From the NCBI GenBank assembly GCA_034440635.1, contig JAOTON010000478.1, forward strand, positions 310,001 through 374,000: a stretch of 64,000 nt of DNA, read 5' to 3'. Shown here piece after piece: positions 22,116-33,212 of the stretch. The position numbers and the translations under genes are program-made. How positions within the stretch are numbered: position 1 is the first letter of the stretch; every line of letters starts with the position of its first letter. The notes under the pieces are model-generated. The model was not told the DNA's origin, made no database searches, and was given only the letters and a program-made list of their open reading frames with translations. Source of the stretch: Lepas anatifera (Eukaryota > Arthropoda > Thecostraca > Lepadidae).

Positions 22116-24599
22116 GAAACATAAACCGGGTGCTGAAAAAGCATATCTCGGAGAAACCTGTCTCATTATGAATAAACACCTTATTTGGAGGAAAAAAACG
22201 AATGCATCAACGTAAATAAAAATTCCTGTTCCATTCCTTAAGGTTTGGCGCGACCCTAAATTATAGGAGCGTTTTGAGCTAGGGAACCGTGACAGTGTTC
22301 CTCCTCTGATCCAAACAATCACTGTACATACGTGCATTTATATCAGTGGATGATAACAAGCGAGAAAAGACGCCCGCACCAATAAGCGGCGCAAAGTAAA
22401 TAGCTTGAACAAGACACAAGTTCTGCAACCGTGAAGGCCGTCACAAGCCCTGTTTAGCTGTAGGAAACAATGTCGGGGAATCCACAGTAACAAACTAATT
22501 TCTCAGTCATGATAGATTGAATAATCTAAAAGGTAGAAGCCACAGGCTCTAAAATATTCAGCGCAGAAGCCCAGCAAGCAGGTATAGAAAATTGGAACAG
22601 CTACTTGGAAAAGAGCTTAAGTCAACATAAATGATCAACGCACGCAAGCAGTCCCAGAAGCCACAAATACCCACAGAGGAACAAAAGTGCGACTCGCCTC
22701 CATCTACCAGCACTTCGGCAAATATCGAACATAGACGGAATCATAACGGCAGAACTTGATAGGATTGGTTCGCGAATTTCCAGTCTAGGATGCGACAGGT
22801 GGCGCCACACATCTCACAAGATCATGTCACTGCGTCGCTTCAAACCGTCGCGATCAATGACCTGGGTCCCTGGGGACGCCAAAGAAGCGGACACGAGCGG
22901 CGTGGGACTCGCGTTACTGGAGGGTCGCGAAGATACAGCAGGGCTGAGGGGAGCAGGGAAGGACGGGGCGCCGCAAGACGGACTCAGCCCATTGTATTTT
23001 TGTGCCGCATCGGACCGCCACCGGGCGGGAACCAATCAATATGATCCAAGCATAAGTTAACTTGACTCAAATGGACGGAGCTCCAAAAATTATCCAAATA
23101 TAATTGACGGCCCAAAATACCGATTTATCGTTAAACACAACTGGGATGGTCTTCTGAAATACATCACGGCTAGGAATTTTCTTACTCGGCCCCAGCCGCA
23201 GCCGATAGTATTCAGGGTTCACCAGCCAAAACGATCAGAAAGTTAAGACTTACTATCCAAACCCAAGCAAAAGCGAAATGTCAATATCTAAATACCTCAC
23301 CAAGGCGTCATGTTCCCATTAAATTGAAAAGGTATCGTATCCTCTTCATTCTCTAGCAAATCCAGAAGGGGGGAAGGGGAAAATGGCCCCAATAGTGACC
23401 AGACGTAATATTTCCCGATTTTCTTTATTTTTTTCTCGTGACTTTCACTGGGCTGGCTACCCCAAACGTTTTGCCTAGCTCCGTAAATGACTTCATGCAA
23501 CTCTTCTTCATTTCAAGCTTACATTTTTCAAGGAAATTTACATATCAGGTGTAAGCATAAAGGGTGAAAATGTATGTGTAAAATATGTTTGTGCGGCATG
23601 CAGTATTTTTCAGAACAGAAAGCCAGTCCGGAAAAAGGGCCTCTCTTCCAGCCCGTTCCTGGGATGGGCTTATCCTCAAATACGGCCTAAAAAAGTTGGC
23701 TAAAAAAGTTCAGCCCATCCATCGCTGTTGGGGAGGAGCGGTCTTCCCTGAGAGCGCACCACTTTCGGTTGGGGCCGCTCAATCCAAAATCCTCAATCAT
23801 GAATATCACAGTCATCCATAGCAAAGCGGGCTATCTGAGATATTCTATGAATATAAGGAAAACAAACAAGACCACCCAAGTGTGAACGCACTGAGAGCGA
23901 GGACAGATGTAGTTTTAGGGCACACCAGCTACTAATACTTTACAGATCCCACGTTGCCATAGCAACGGCGGGCAGGATTGGCTTGTTTCAGCTTCAACTA
24001 GTTGTCTAATCCAAAACAGGCTCTACAGCGAGGCTACCCTCAGCATCCGTGGACAAGCGGTCGTACGGCCACCTACAGCATCCCACAAAACATCGACACA
24101 GAGTCCACGGACACTGTGGCTCGGTCCAACTGGGCCGCAGGATCATGCTTCGGTCCTGTGGCGCGGCGCACTCCACATTGGGGCTTGAAGGCGCTTCATG
24201 GCCACAGATGCGTGGTGCTGCGAACCACTCCTTTCCGTTAGCTGCCGAACACTCGAGGGAGGCGGGAGGCATACTCGCGTATCAGATCCAGCACATCCCT
24301 GCTGTTTTTCTCCGATTGTGTCGACTTATTTGGACCACACCTGAACACAGACCATAATTGTCCGCTTTTTTCCTTCAAGCCACAAACCTGTGGCAATACA
24401 ATAACGAATCAGTTGTCATGGTCATTGAATTTTGGCAAGACAAATATCACAGCTTCCAAAAACTATCTGGTTTAGATCGGCCTACAGAAAAAGTGTATGT
24501 AATTTTCATACAGGTTGTGCAAAAACGGTCACCAGGAGCCATAACAAGCGAGCTTTTGCCATCATTCAAAGCAGGAGCCGGAAATTTCCATTTCAACAC
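22116..24599. other. Unassigned intergenic DNA
   Basis: A GC-rich patch at 22,790-23,040 has overlapping short open frames on both strands but no recognisable domain. The rest is AT-rich. No element ends identified. Confidence 0.4.
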
Positions 24600-25460
24600 C
24601 GACCTACGCAACAATATCCGAGGCGCTTCCGACGCCAGCTGGGAATTGTCGCACGACATTTTCCGTTGCAGCGGCTCGATCACACCATGAAAATCACAGC
24701 CATCACAGCCCGGGCGCCTGCTGGAATCGCTGGCGCAGCTATCGCCACAGTCGCCGCCAATTTCGCCGCCGTTGAATCCTGAGCGCGCGCTGCCGAGAGC
24801 GCGCGAGGTGGCGCTGACGGAGGCAGTACGTGCGGCGGCGAGCGCCGCCGGCGGCTGTCGCCCGCTGACTGATTCCAGCCTTTACGGCGCGACAACTACA
24901 TCGGTCATTCTGCAGCCGCCTTTGCTGGAGTAAGGAGGTCGGCAGTGAGGAAAAAGCACGTGAGCTAGCCGAATAATTCGCGTTACGTGTGTAGGGAACA
25001 CACGTACTGTTCATTCCTGACAACTTCGTAACTGCCGATTTCGTCGTCGGGATTTTGTGGTTTTGCGGTAGTTGCGAATAGCGCTGAAAAGCGGAGGCGG
25101 GCTGTGGGTGGGCGCCGACCAGATCAGTTCACGAGCCAATCACCTGTCAGACCGGCACTGAGCTGCACCAGGTGCAGACGACGGCACACCGCTCGCTAGC
25201 ACTAATTGCAACGCCGCCATAATGACATTCGCTGCAGTACCATACCCCTGCAGCGGAAATTTCCGAGAAAAATGTATGTAATAGCCTCGTGATTGTTGCG
25301 CAAGTGCCGCTGTTGCGGTGGACGACCCACGCAATGCTGTAACTGAAGTCAGGAGTCTGGCGGGGCTGGCAAAAGGTTGCAGTGCGGCTGCCGCTGAAGT
25401 TTCGATAGCAGATTTGTGGCAAAACGGACTGCAGTTCAAAGCCGACAGCATACTTCAAAA
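24600..25460. other. GC-rich CpG-bearing patch of unknown nature
   Basis: GC- and CpG-rich over about 850 bp, including GCGGCGGCGAGCGCCGCCGG at about 24,831, a strong hairpin. Short alanine-rich frames are open on both strands, as expected from composition alone. It could be a CpG island, an exon or an old repeat. No homology is recognised. Confidence 0.4.
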
Positions 25461-26471
25461 ACCGTTTGCCGCTAAGTCGTCGAAGGTGAAAGCGGAATGT
25501 GCGACGTCTGAAATGAATGGGGAACTGACTGAGGCGTAGCTACTCACTGGCGAAATTAACGAAATGACACTTTCAGTCATGGAAATAAAGCCCTGCGGTG
25601 GGCCCGGGAAAAAGCTGGTGAGCAGAACGTCTGCCGTAATCCTAAGGACCGCCTTCCGCTTCATGAACTGTCTGAAAAAGCGTCCCGGAAAAAAACTTAT
25701 CTAAGCAAGTATCTGACCGCCATCAAGCATCTAATTACAGGCAAAGATTATGGTCGCCAAACTAACACGCTACTTAGTAGGGAAAACTAACACAAGATGC
25801 GAACAGGTGAAGCGTCGGCATTGTGCACAAATGGGATATATCGCACCTCTCCGCGTTCGTTCAAATATATTCCAGAACGAAGGGTGTAGCCAAAGTGTCA
25901 TCCCCTGGATAATTCAACAGACCGCATTTTTGGTGGCCTTCCCTCCGTTCCCGTCAAGAACTGCGAACTGCTGCGAAAACTCCCAGTCGTTGCATGGAAG
26001 GCCGCCTCCAATGACGATGCTACCCCTCTTCTCGCGTCCGCCTGCCCAACCCACTTCATACTCAGCACCTACCAATGCCTACACAACGCCAGCACGCATA
26101 TTTCCCATGGATACGGATACGCCTGCATACCTAGCGGTCCCTCATTAAAAATAACAGCCAATCAAATTATTTCAAATACGCCGAGAGGTATATTATCATA
26201 AAACTATCGTGAATAGCGGTGCCTACTTTTGCATCCCGAGCAGAGCAGCTAAGACGGCCAGATAATACACCTGGAAGAAATATCGAACAGCTGGCCCCAA
26301 ACAGGACGCGTTGGACTTTGTGCTGGAATCAAATCACGGTCACTCGGACTGAAGAATACACATTTTCTTGCCGTTGATGGCGGTATTACTGTTGGTTCGC
26401 ACTGGCAGGTAGGAAATTCAATGTGTGGACCAACAGCGCAATTACTTCATCAAAACTGGATTCCAAGCGTA
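25461..26471. other. Unassigned intergenic DNA
   Basis: A frame is open at 25,750-26,148 (132 codons) without recognisable features. Nothing else identified. Confidence 0.4.
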
Positions 26472-26666
26472 AACCGGCGGATCCAGTGGGGGAAATGGGC
26501 CTCGCTCCCTGCCAAACCACAAAAGCGGGTACTCCCACCCCGAAAGTTCCGCAATGAGCCCACGATGAGCTCATGGAGCAAAGTTGATGTGCAAATTCAG
26601 TCTCCAATCGGCGTAGGACACTGGTGCGTAGGCGACTCGTTTTGGCCAGTTCTAGGCACGCCAGGA

Positions 26667-26694
26667 ACAGCCTTTCCCGAGGAGGAAAGGCTGT
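26667..26694. other. 11-bp perfect hairpin at the start of the 42-bp repeat
   Basis: ACAGCCTTTCC and GGAAAGGCTGT form a perfect stem around a 6-base loop. The right arm forms the beginning of the first minisatellite unit. Confidence 0.8.
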
Positions 26695-26940
26695 CGTGGG
26701 TACGACAAGGCTCGCATCCTGAGTAGGAAAGACTGTCGTGGGCACGACACGGATCCAATCCTGAGTGGGAGACTATCGTGGGCACGACAAGGCTCTAATC
26801 CTGAGTAGGAAAATCTGCCGTGGGCACTACACGGCTCATATCCTGAGTAGGAAAGACTGTCGTGGGAACGCCAAGAATCACATCCCGAGGAGGAAAGATT
26901 GTCGTGGGCACGCCACGGCTCGCATCCTGAGGCTGCGGAT
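26684..26940. repeat. 42-bp minisatellite inside a MITE, 6 copies
   Basis: The word CTGTCGTGGGCACGACA, with variants, recurs six times at about 42-bp spacing, separated by GGCTCGCATCCTGAGTAGGA. Each core contains GTCGTGGGCACGAC, an imperfect palindrome. Confidence 0.9.
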
Positions 26941-27043
26941 GGGAGGAGGCGCCAACGTTTCCAGGGAGCCGCCGGCGATTTAAGAAGGGGCCGATGCCAA
27001 ATAGGGAGGCGATGGCCCTCTTAGCCCCCTGAATCCGCCTGTG

Positions 27044-28159
27044 GCCTTGGCAGCGTTTGCCACCTATCTTCCCTGTAACAGTGTGTGGCCGAACAAGGGA
27101 AAGGATGGAGTGCCATCTAACCCTGGAATACGACGCGCCCTTAAGCTTCAGCAATTATGATGAGGATGAAACACGTTGCCCAAACCAGGTTGCGCCTACA
27201 CATGCCTCAAATAGCCGACCAGTGTCCCCAGAAAGCCAGTGCTGATCCATCCGTGCGCCGACCACCGTTACCTGGCAGGTCCAGATCCTGCCACCACTGC
27301 AGGATAAAACAATCCGTCCCGATTCACCCCCAGGCTCTTACCACAGACCCATCACTCCATCAGACAGGCTCATTCCGAGACTTGGCTTCCCGTGCGCTCG
27401 CTAGATACCCCTAATTAGTATCCCGCTTCTCATTTCGCACATCAGCCATTTCATTGTGAGCTACTCCTGTTTTCTGACGCTTGACTTTCAATAAAAATTA
27501 GCGCCGACATATTTCACCACCTTTCAAAGTAGAAAACAAATTGAAGACTTCGAAACATACCGACTCTAGCGTAGTTAATGATGTTTGCAACTTGAAATTG
27601 TCTTGAGACTGCCCGGCTCGATGCCACAATCAACGTTTCGACAAATCTTAAAATACCGACTTACAGAACAGCGCTGGGCTGGTTTTCGGTCCGACCGGAT
27701 AGAACACCATCGTTCCGGAGGAATCTCCTGGCCGGAGGCGGCCCAGGTAGGACAGCGGCGCGCCACGTTGAACGAGACCACGCCGGGCACGACACCAATC
27801 GATCGGATAATAGGAGCACTGCCGACGTGACCTTTCTCGCCAGGACAATGCCTGGCGGAGCAGGACGAGCCCAGACACGACCGCGGCCGATAGGATTAAC
27901 CTTGGCAGCCAGGTCTAAGGACGTGACGCGGCCACAAAAGCCCCAGGCCCGGCTGTTTTAGAAACGGTAGTTAACAACACAAGACACGATAACCATCGAT
28001 ACAAATCATCACGCTATAATCACCGAAAGGTTGCAGCCTGGACGCAGTGGCGTTGCGCGGTCGCAGGTATGACCCGCGTCGTTGCTGCCCGGTACTGGTG
28101 AGATGCTGGGTCATACCCCCCCACCCCCCTGGTGGACATCTCTACCCATGGCTAAAACG
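27044..28159. other. Unassigned intergenic DNA
   Basis: No gene, RNA gene or bounded repeat recognised. Confidence 0.4.
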
Positions 28160-28350
28160 ACAAACAACATTAGAGCCTTACGACACACCGGCTGTCACGG
28201 TTATACGGTGTCGCCCACTTTCTCCTGTTGGGAGCGCATTATGGGGATTGGAAATGCTTATGGAGAACTTCCGCCCCGGGGATGTGAATCCGGGACAATG
28301 CACAATGGTCGGAAACGGCCTCACGGATGGCCACCGAGGTTTTTGTTCAT
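28160..28350 (-). mobile_element. SINE-1 copy, diverged head
   Basis: Minus strand: a degenerate B box GGATTCACATCCC at about 28,292-28,280, then GGGCGACACCGTATAACC and the tail CCGGTGTGTCGTAAGGC. The body and tail match the copies at 22.0, 62.4 and 63.5 kb in order and spacing. The A-box region is not recognisable. Confidence 0.6.
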
Positions 28351-28463
28351 GTTCATTTTGCTACAGCGCTGAAACGGCCGAACCCATTCACCCCAAATTT
28401 TCAGCACATTGCACATTCAGCTACATCAATTGCAGTGGGAGATGTATAGTTAAGTTGATTCAA

Positions 28464-29386
28464 CTAACACCCGCACTGGAGAGGGGTCTGATATTAACGC
28501 GCACTGTAGGAGGGCGTGGTAGGCCACCTCTAAGATCTCGGAAACTAAAAGACACAGAAAAACTCTGTTTAGTGGGTGGGTGGGGGCTATAGTAATCTAC
28601 ATCATGACCAATTTTCATTGACCTAGGTTAATATCTTCAAGGTCAAACGATGTCATAAACGTCAAATATTGGCCATGCTGGGGATCTATTGGGAAATACC
28701 GTTATTAAGCGGGAAAACTGGCGGGAATAAGCTAAAGGCAGACCAGGTTCATAGAGGGAAGGTCGCAAAAAAGCTTTGCTACAATTTTGGGGTCAAGATC
28801 ATCCAAGGTCATTGACCTATGAGGTCACAATATGATGATGTACCGATAATGTACACTTTGACTAACACTTTTGCCAGTGTTTGGTGGCAAATGAGGATTG
28901 ACCTTAAAAAATTACCTTTAACCTTGACCTTGATCTTTATATTCAGGTACCTTAACTATGACTTCATAGAATAATACACCTCCGACCGGGTAACGCTATT
29001 TGACCGGAAGCGCTGGGGTCAATGACCTTGAAACTTCTTATATGACCTTGACCTATGAGCTTCGACCTTAACCTATACCTTCCTGTGAGGTGACCTTGGC
29101 ATATTATCCCGTTTATATGACGTTATGACGTCACCACTCGGTATCCAATGCAAGCGAACTAGTCCTACCGCGCGATTGTGGCAATCTCAAAATGGAGGTC
29201 TGACTTTGAAAGCCTATACGTCACAAAATTTTCGGCCGATTTTTTTAGATATCTTCACCAATCGGTGTGCCGTTAAATTTTCTCGAGTGTAGCCAAATAC
29301 CGTTTTTCGGCTCTACGAGCTGTTCTTACGCCACCTTGGAAACAGGTGAGGGAGCCTCCGAGGTCCCCCTCTTATGCGCGTGTTAA
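28464..29386 (+). mobile_element. TTAA-family transposon, copy B
   Basis: Left end CTAACACCCGCACTGGAGAG, right end CTTATGCGCGTGTTAA. The right side has TTAA, and the left has CTAA by one change. Subterminal AAGATCTCGGAAAC matches copy C (GAGATCTCGGAAAC). GGTCA or TGACC words occur more than a dozen times. They include the perfect palindrome AGGTCATTGACCT at 28,806-28,818, followed four bases later by AGGTCA. It aligns along most of its length with copy C. No coding capacity. Confidence 0.8.
28806..28827. promoter_or_regulatory. Nuclear-receptor-like palindrome within TTAA element B
   Basis: AGGTCA-T-TGACCT is a perfect inverted repeat of the receptor half-site with one-base spacing (IR1). 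A third AGGTCA follows at 28,822-28,827. Binding is inferred from sequence only. Confidence 0.35.
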
Positions 29387-30835
29387 GCAAATGAATTGAC
29401 CTAACCCGACCCCTAATGACCTGGTCAGGTGTGCTGGCTCCGCATGCAAAAGGGCATACCCAGACTCTTCTCAGACTAATCGTCTAATCGGGCTAAAACA
29501 AAATACATATTGCCATTCGGAACCCCTGAGTGAAATGAGTTTGTGAGCTGCTTACCATTTGCTACTCTCTAAAATTGGTTTTCCCAGAAGTCACAAAAGG
29601 TCACATTGAATGTTCGCACGATAATATGGGTTTCTTTCATTTCATATATTCAGACGCCAGGAAGATCAAGACAGTAGTTATTAGTGTACCCCTCTCATCA
29701 TAGCATGTCGAATCATGTGCAATATGAGCATGGTTTATGCAAGGGTGACCTTGACCAAGGGTGATTCTGGGTAGGGTCAAGAAAACCTATGAGCTTACAA
29801 TGGAGATAATGTGCATAAAGGCGAGCAATACGACATGAGAAGCACCTGATAAGCCTCCCCCGCACCTTGCGGGCGGCCGGCGGGCCGTGGCGAGCCGCGG
29901 AGTCGCCGGGTAGCGGGCGGGCGGACGTCTCCGGGCGGCGGGCGACCCGGTACAATTTACCCTGTGGACAATTTTGCGCACATTTGCGCACTTAGCTCTC
30001 TTTAGGACATGACGGAGAATTAATTGACCTATGTTTCCACAAAAAAGCTAATTGGCAGAAACGTAACTTTTTTGTTTGTCTATTCAAAGTCAGCAACTAG
30101 TTTGTAAGGTAGATCTGTGAAAGGGGTAATTAAAACGCAGATTATATACCTTTATTAAAATTCAAATATACACATAACGCTAATCATCTTAAAGCTGACA
30201 TTATGAGGAACATTTTGATATCAATTATTTCTAGTCTGACTCAGTTGTGACGTTTATTATTCAAACTTAAAAAATCGGATCTAGCAGACGCATCTAATGC
30301 CTTACTTCTGGATTTCATCATCGCCTTACTTTGATGAGTAATAAGTGCATCTTTCAACCAAATTAACTTTGTAATAGTGGTCATTCAGAACACCCTGAAC
30401 AATTTTCTTCACATCGGCAGCCATAAAACCCCTAAATTCCAAAATCCGAAAAACGGCCCCGTGGCTACCCAAGACAGCGTTTCCGACCACAGTGCAATGG
30501 TGAGAAAGTCGGGCACTCTCCTCCCCAAGCCACCTCATCACCCACACGCAGCACTTCACCAGCATTCAGAAGTGAACTTTGCTTATCACGCCATGGCCCC
30601 CCGGAACGACCACATCTACCGCCAAGCCAGTACCTGTACATATAACCCAGATGTCCCCAATACTACAAGCACCGCCTCACCCAAAGACTAAAAAAACGAG
30701 CCCATTTGTAAACACCATTAAAATCCCTTTGTTCAAAGTACACGAATGCGGAGTTGGCGGCAAAAACCCGCATGCGCCGGTGCATAAGCCCTCGGGATTT
30801 CTTGCAAACCGAAAAACACCACAGGCATCGAGTTG
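29387..30835. other. Unassigned DNA
   Basis: A very GC-rich block at 29,850-29,950 is embedded in AT-rich sequence. Nothing else recognised. Confidence 0.4.
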
Positions 30836-32539
30836 TATAATGAGCGTATTTTCGCCGAGCCGGTCAGCGGTGACCCCGCCACACTGGGTCCGGCTCCGTC
30901 CACCGGGCCGATAAGCCAGTGTTGTTGCTCCCAGCCCAGTGTGGGTGCGGCCACTGACTTCCAGCGGCAGACCGCGGTGGCGGCCCGGCGCCACCGCTTT
31001 CCTTGTTTTCAGGGGTCGGCAGCCCGACAGCGGTTGCCACACACACACTGCGGGGTTAAAAAGGCGGCTTCTGTTGTCGGCGTTGAACTCCTTTGTCGTA
31101 TTTGGCGCTCAACATCCATTATTTATGTCAAAACGCAAGGAATTGGCTGAAATGGATCTGCAAAACAGACCAAGGAGTCAACAGATGGAGAAACCAAGTG
31201 TTTGCGAGACGTGGCACAGTCGTTAAGTATTCAATTCAAAACCTGTTCATAACACTGGCCATTTGAAGTAATTAAAAAGCCTGTGGTAAACACTGAAGAG
31301 TAGGACCAGCATAAAAAACTAGTACACAACAATGTCTTGCTCCACTCTAAAGCGGCTTAATCCCATCGATCGCGTCGACCGGTGGGTACCGTGGCCGCCT
31401 GGCGGCTAATCCGCTGTCTAGAAGCGGCCCCTGTTACCACCTGTTCTTTGTTTTCGAACTTAAAGTGTTGGTTTCATGTTAAAAAGCAGCGGATATCTAT
31501 CGAGGCAGCTGTTAGCGCCGGCACACCTGCCGGTGTTATTACCAGCGTCCGTGCGCAGGCTGCACGCGCTTCGTCTTCCGCGCTACCGGCAATTGCCAGC
31601 CGTCAGGGGCTTAGAAAACAAGCCAGAGCTACCGTCCCGCTGGTGCCAACCTCTCAAACGCCTGGTGCCCGCAAATTAAAAGCATGCGAGGGCGAACTGG
31701 ACGCCACAAAAACATAGAATATGATGTTTCACAAAAATATAGCTTCTGGACGATAATCCTCCGACCTGGGGTCACTGGCGAGTCCAAAGCTGATGCCTGG
31801 GGAAAGACTAGCCCAGTAGAGATTTTGATGCGCAGGAGTTCGAACTCGGCAGAGACTAGGCTGGTACCCGGCGGATTGTCTCTGAGTGGAAGAGGAACAC
31901 AATGATGTTTGGCTCCACAATTTCGCGGTTTTAGGCCTGGCCGATCAATGCTGAACCTGATCATGATATGACAAGAAGAGTTTCAGCCGCCTCCACAAGA
32001 ACGGTTTATTGATCGAAGGTCTTTATTCCTTCATGTTCTTGGCAAGTTCATGAAAGTTTAGCTGCCACCGGCACCACACAGCCCTGTGACGGTCGCATTT
32101 GCCGTATCTGAACGAGCCCAACTAAACGGTCTGTGTTGAGCAGGTGCACGTCAGGTTATGTGTTTTATCATGGCATGAAAACAGCGAAATATTGCAGCGT
32201 TCTGAACAGCTCCTTATTGACCTTTGCAAGACTTTGACGGAGACCAGCACGCCGCGCAATAGGTTGATTCAAAAGTATCCTCCTATGTTTTCTTTAAAAG
32301 GCTGGACATTGCACAAAGCTTTAGAAAAAGAGCAGGTATTATCGGAGCGTGCTAGTACGCAGGTTTCCGAGTGCATGCCGGTGTTAGATTGTCCAACACA
32401 AGCAAACACTCGTAGTAGCAGGCTTTGCGGATCAGGCATTAACACAACTGCGCAATGCGCAGGGCGAGTGTTCAACAGAAGATCGCAAACATAATCTATA
32501 GGGTTGGCACCGAAAGTGACGTAATTCCAGATGTTCTTA
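30836..32539. other. GC-rich patches, unassigned
   Basis: GC-rich islands at 30,840-31,080 and 31,380-31,680, with short open frames on both strands and no recognisable domain. The rest is ordinary intergenic sequence. Confidence 0.4.
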
Positions 32540-32547
32540 AAGGTAAT
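32540..32547. repeat. hAT MITE target duplication, left
   Basis: AAGGTAAT, matching AAGGTGAT at 32,824-32,831 with one difference. Confidence 0.75.
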
Positions 32548-32823
32548 CACTGGCGGACGCAGGGGTCATTCTGGCCATGCCCCCCAAAGGCTGGAGGGGG
32601 CCAACTATATTTTGGCCCCCAAAGGCCGGATAAATTCTTGAAAAGGTGTTTACACTAGGTCTGTAGAGCAAAATCTTCGCTCTCCCCAGGAGAGCGATCA
32701 TGTACATGGAGAGGAAGCTTATACTAGGTCTGTCGAGCAACCAAATTGCACGTTCCACCCCTCCCCTCAAGAGGAGAGGCAGACCTAGCTTGTCCCCCAA
32801 ACTCGGGTCTGCGTCCACCCCTT
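32548..32823. mobile_element. hAT-type MITE, 276 bp, with internal duplication
   Basis: Left end CACTGGCGGACGCAGGGG; inverted right end AAGGGGTGGACGCAGACC. It is flanked by AAGGTAAT and AAGGTGAT. It is the same family as 17,090-17,304 but about 60 bp longer. The extra length comes from a second copy of the TACTAGGTCTGT(A/C)GAGCAA segment, present at about 32,652 and 32,722. Non-coding. Confidence 0.85.
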
Positions 32824-32831
32824 AAGGTGAT
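32824..32831. repeat. hAT MITE target duplication, right
   Basis: AAGGTGAT, seven of eight bases identical to 32,540-32,547. Confidence 0.75.
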
Positions 32832-33142
32832 ATGGTACCTCCATAGGATTTGAAACCAGAGCTGGTTTGAAACTGATAGTTCTATCGGTCGCGCAGAGCA
32901 TATAAAAACAACTCCCAGTTTCACGTTTCGTTTCTTTCAGAGCTCGCTTTTGCAGAGCAACAGGCGCTTCATGAGCGTACTTCTAAAACGCACGGATACT
33001 AAGCCCCGCCCCCATGGGCCTAACGATTAGCGGAGGCCGTTCAGCGATGGCGGGGCCACGGACAAGGTTGGACTGCGCTCCAAGCAAACTGCTTCAACTC
33101 AACTGGTGAATTCTGCGACAAATGATACACCAATCCCAGGCT
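32832..33142. other. Unassigned spacer
   Basis: No feature recognised. Confidence 0.4.
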
Positions 33143-33212
33143 AGTTTCGGCATGCTCTATCACAGGGCTATCTAAGTTCAAAATTCAAAGTAAAGGTGCC
33201 GCATCCTCTTAG
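33143..33212. mobile_element. T2 TIR element end fragment, copy e
   Basis: CTAGTTTCGGCATGCTCTAT, then CACAGGGCTATCTAAGTTCA and a degenerate GGTGCCGCATCC terminus. It matches the right end of T2 copies a and b. Confidence 0.5.

Larger units (their letters stand above)
26472..27043. mobile_element. hAT-like MITE carrying an internal minisatellite
   Basis: The left end AACCGGCGGATCCAGTGGGG and the inverted right end CACAGGCGGATTCAGGGGGC share the GGCGGATCCAG terminal core seen in the 57.6 kb element. It is related to GGCGGACGCAG of the 17.1 and 32.5 kb elements. No matching 8-bp target duplication is visible, so the call rests on the inverted ends. The interior holds a 42-bp tandem repeat. Confidence 0.6.
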
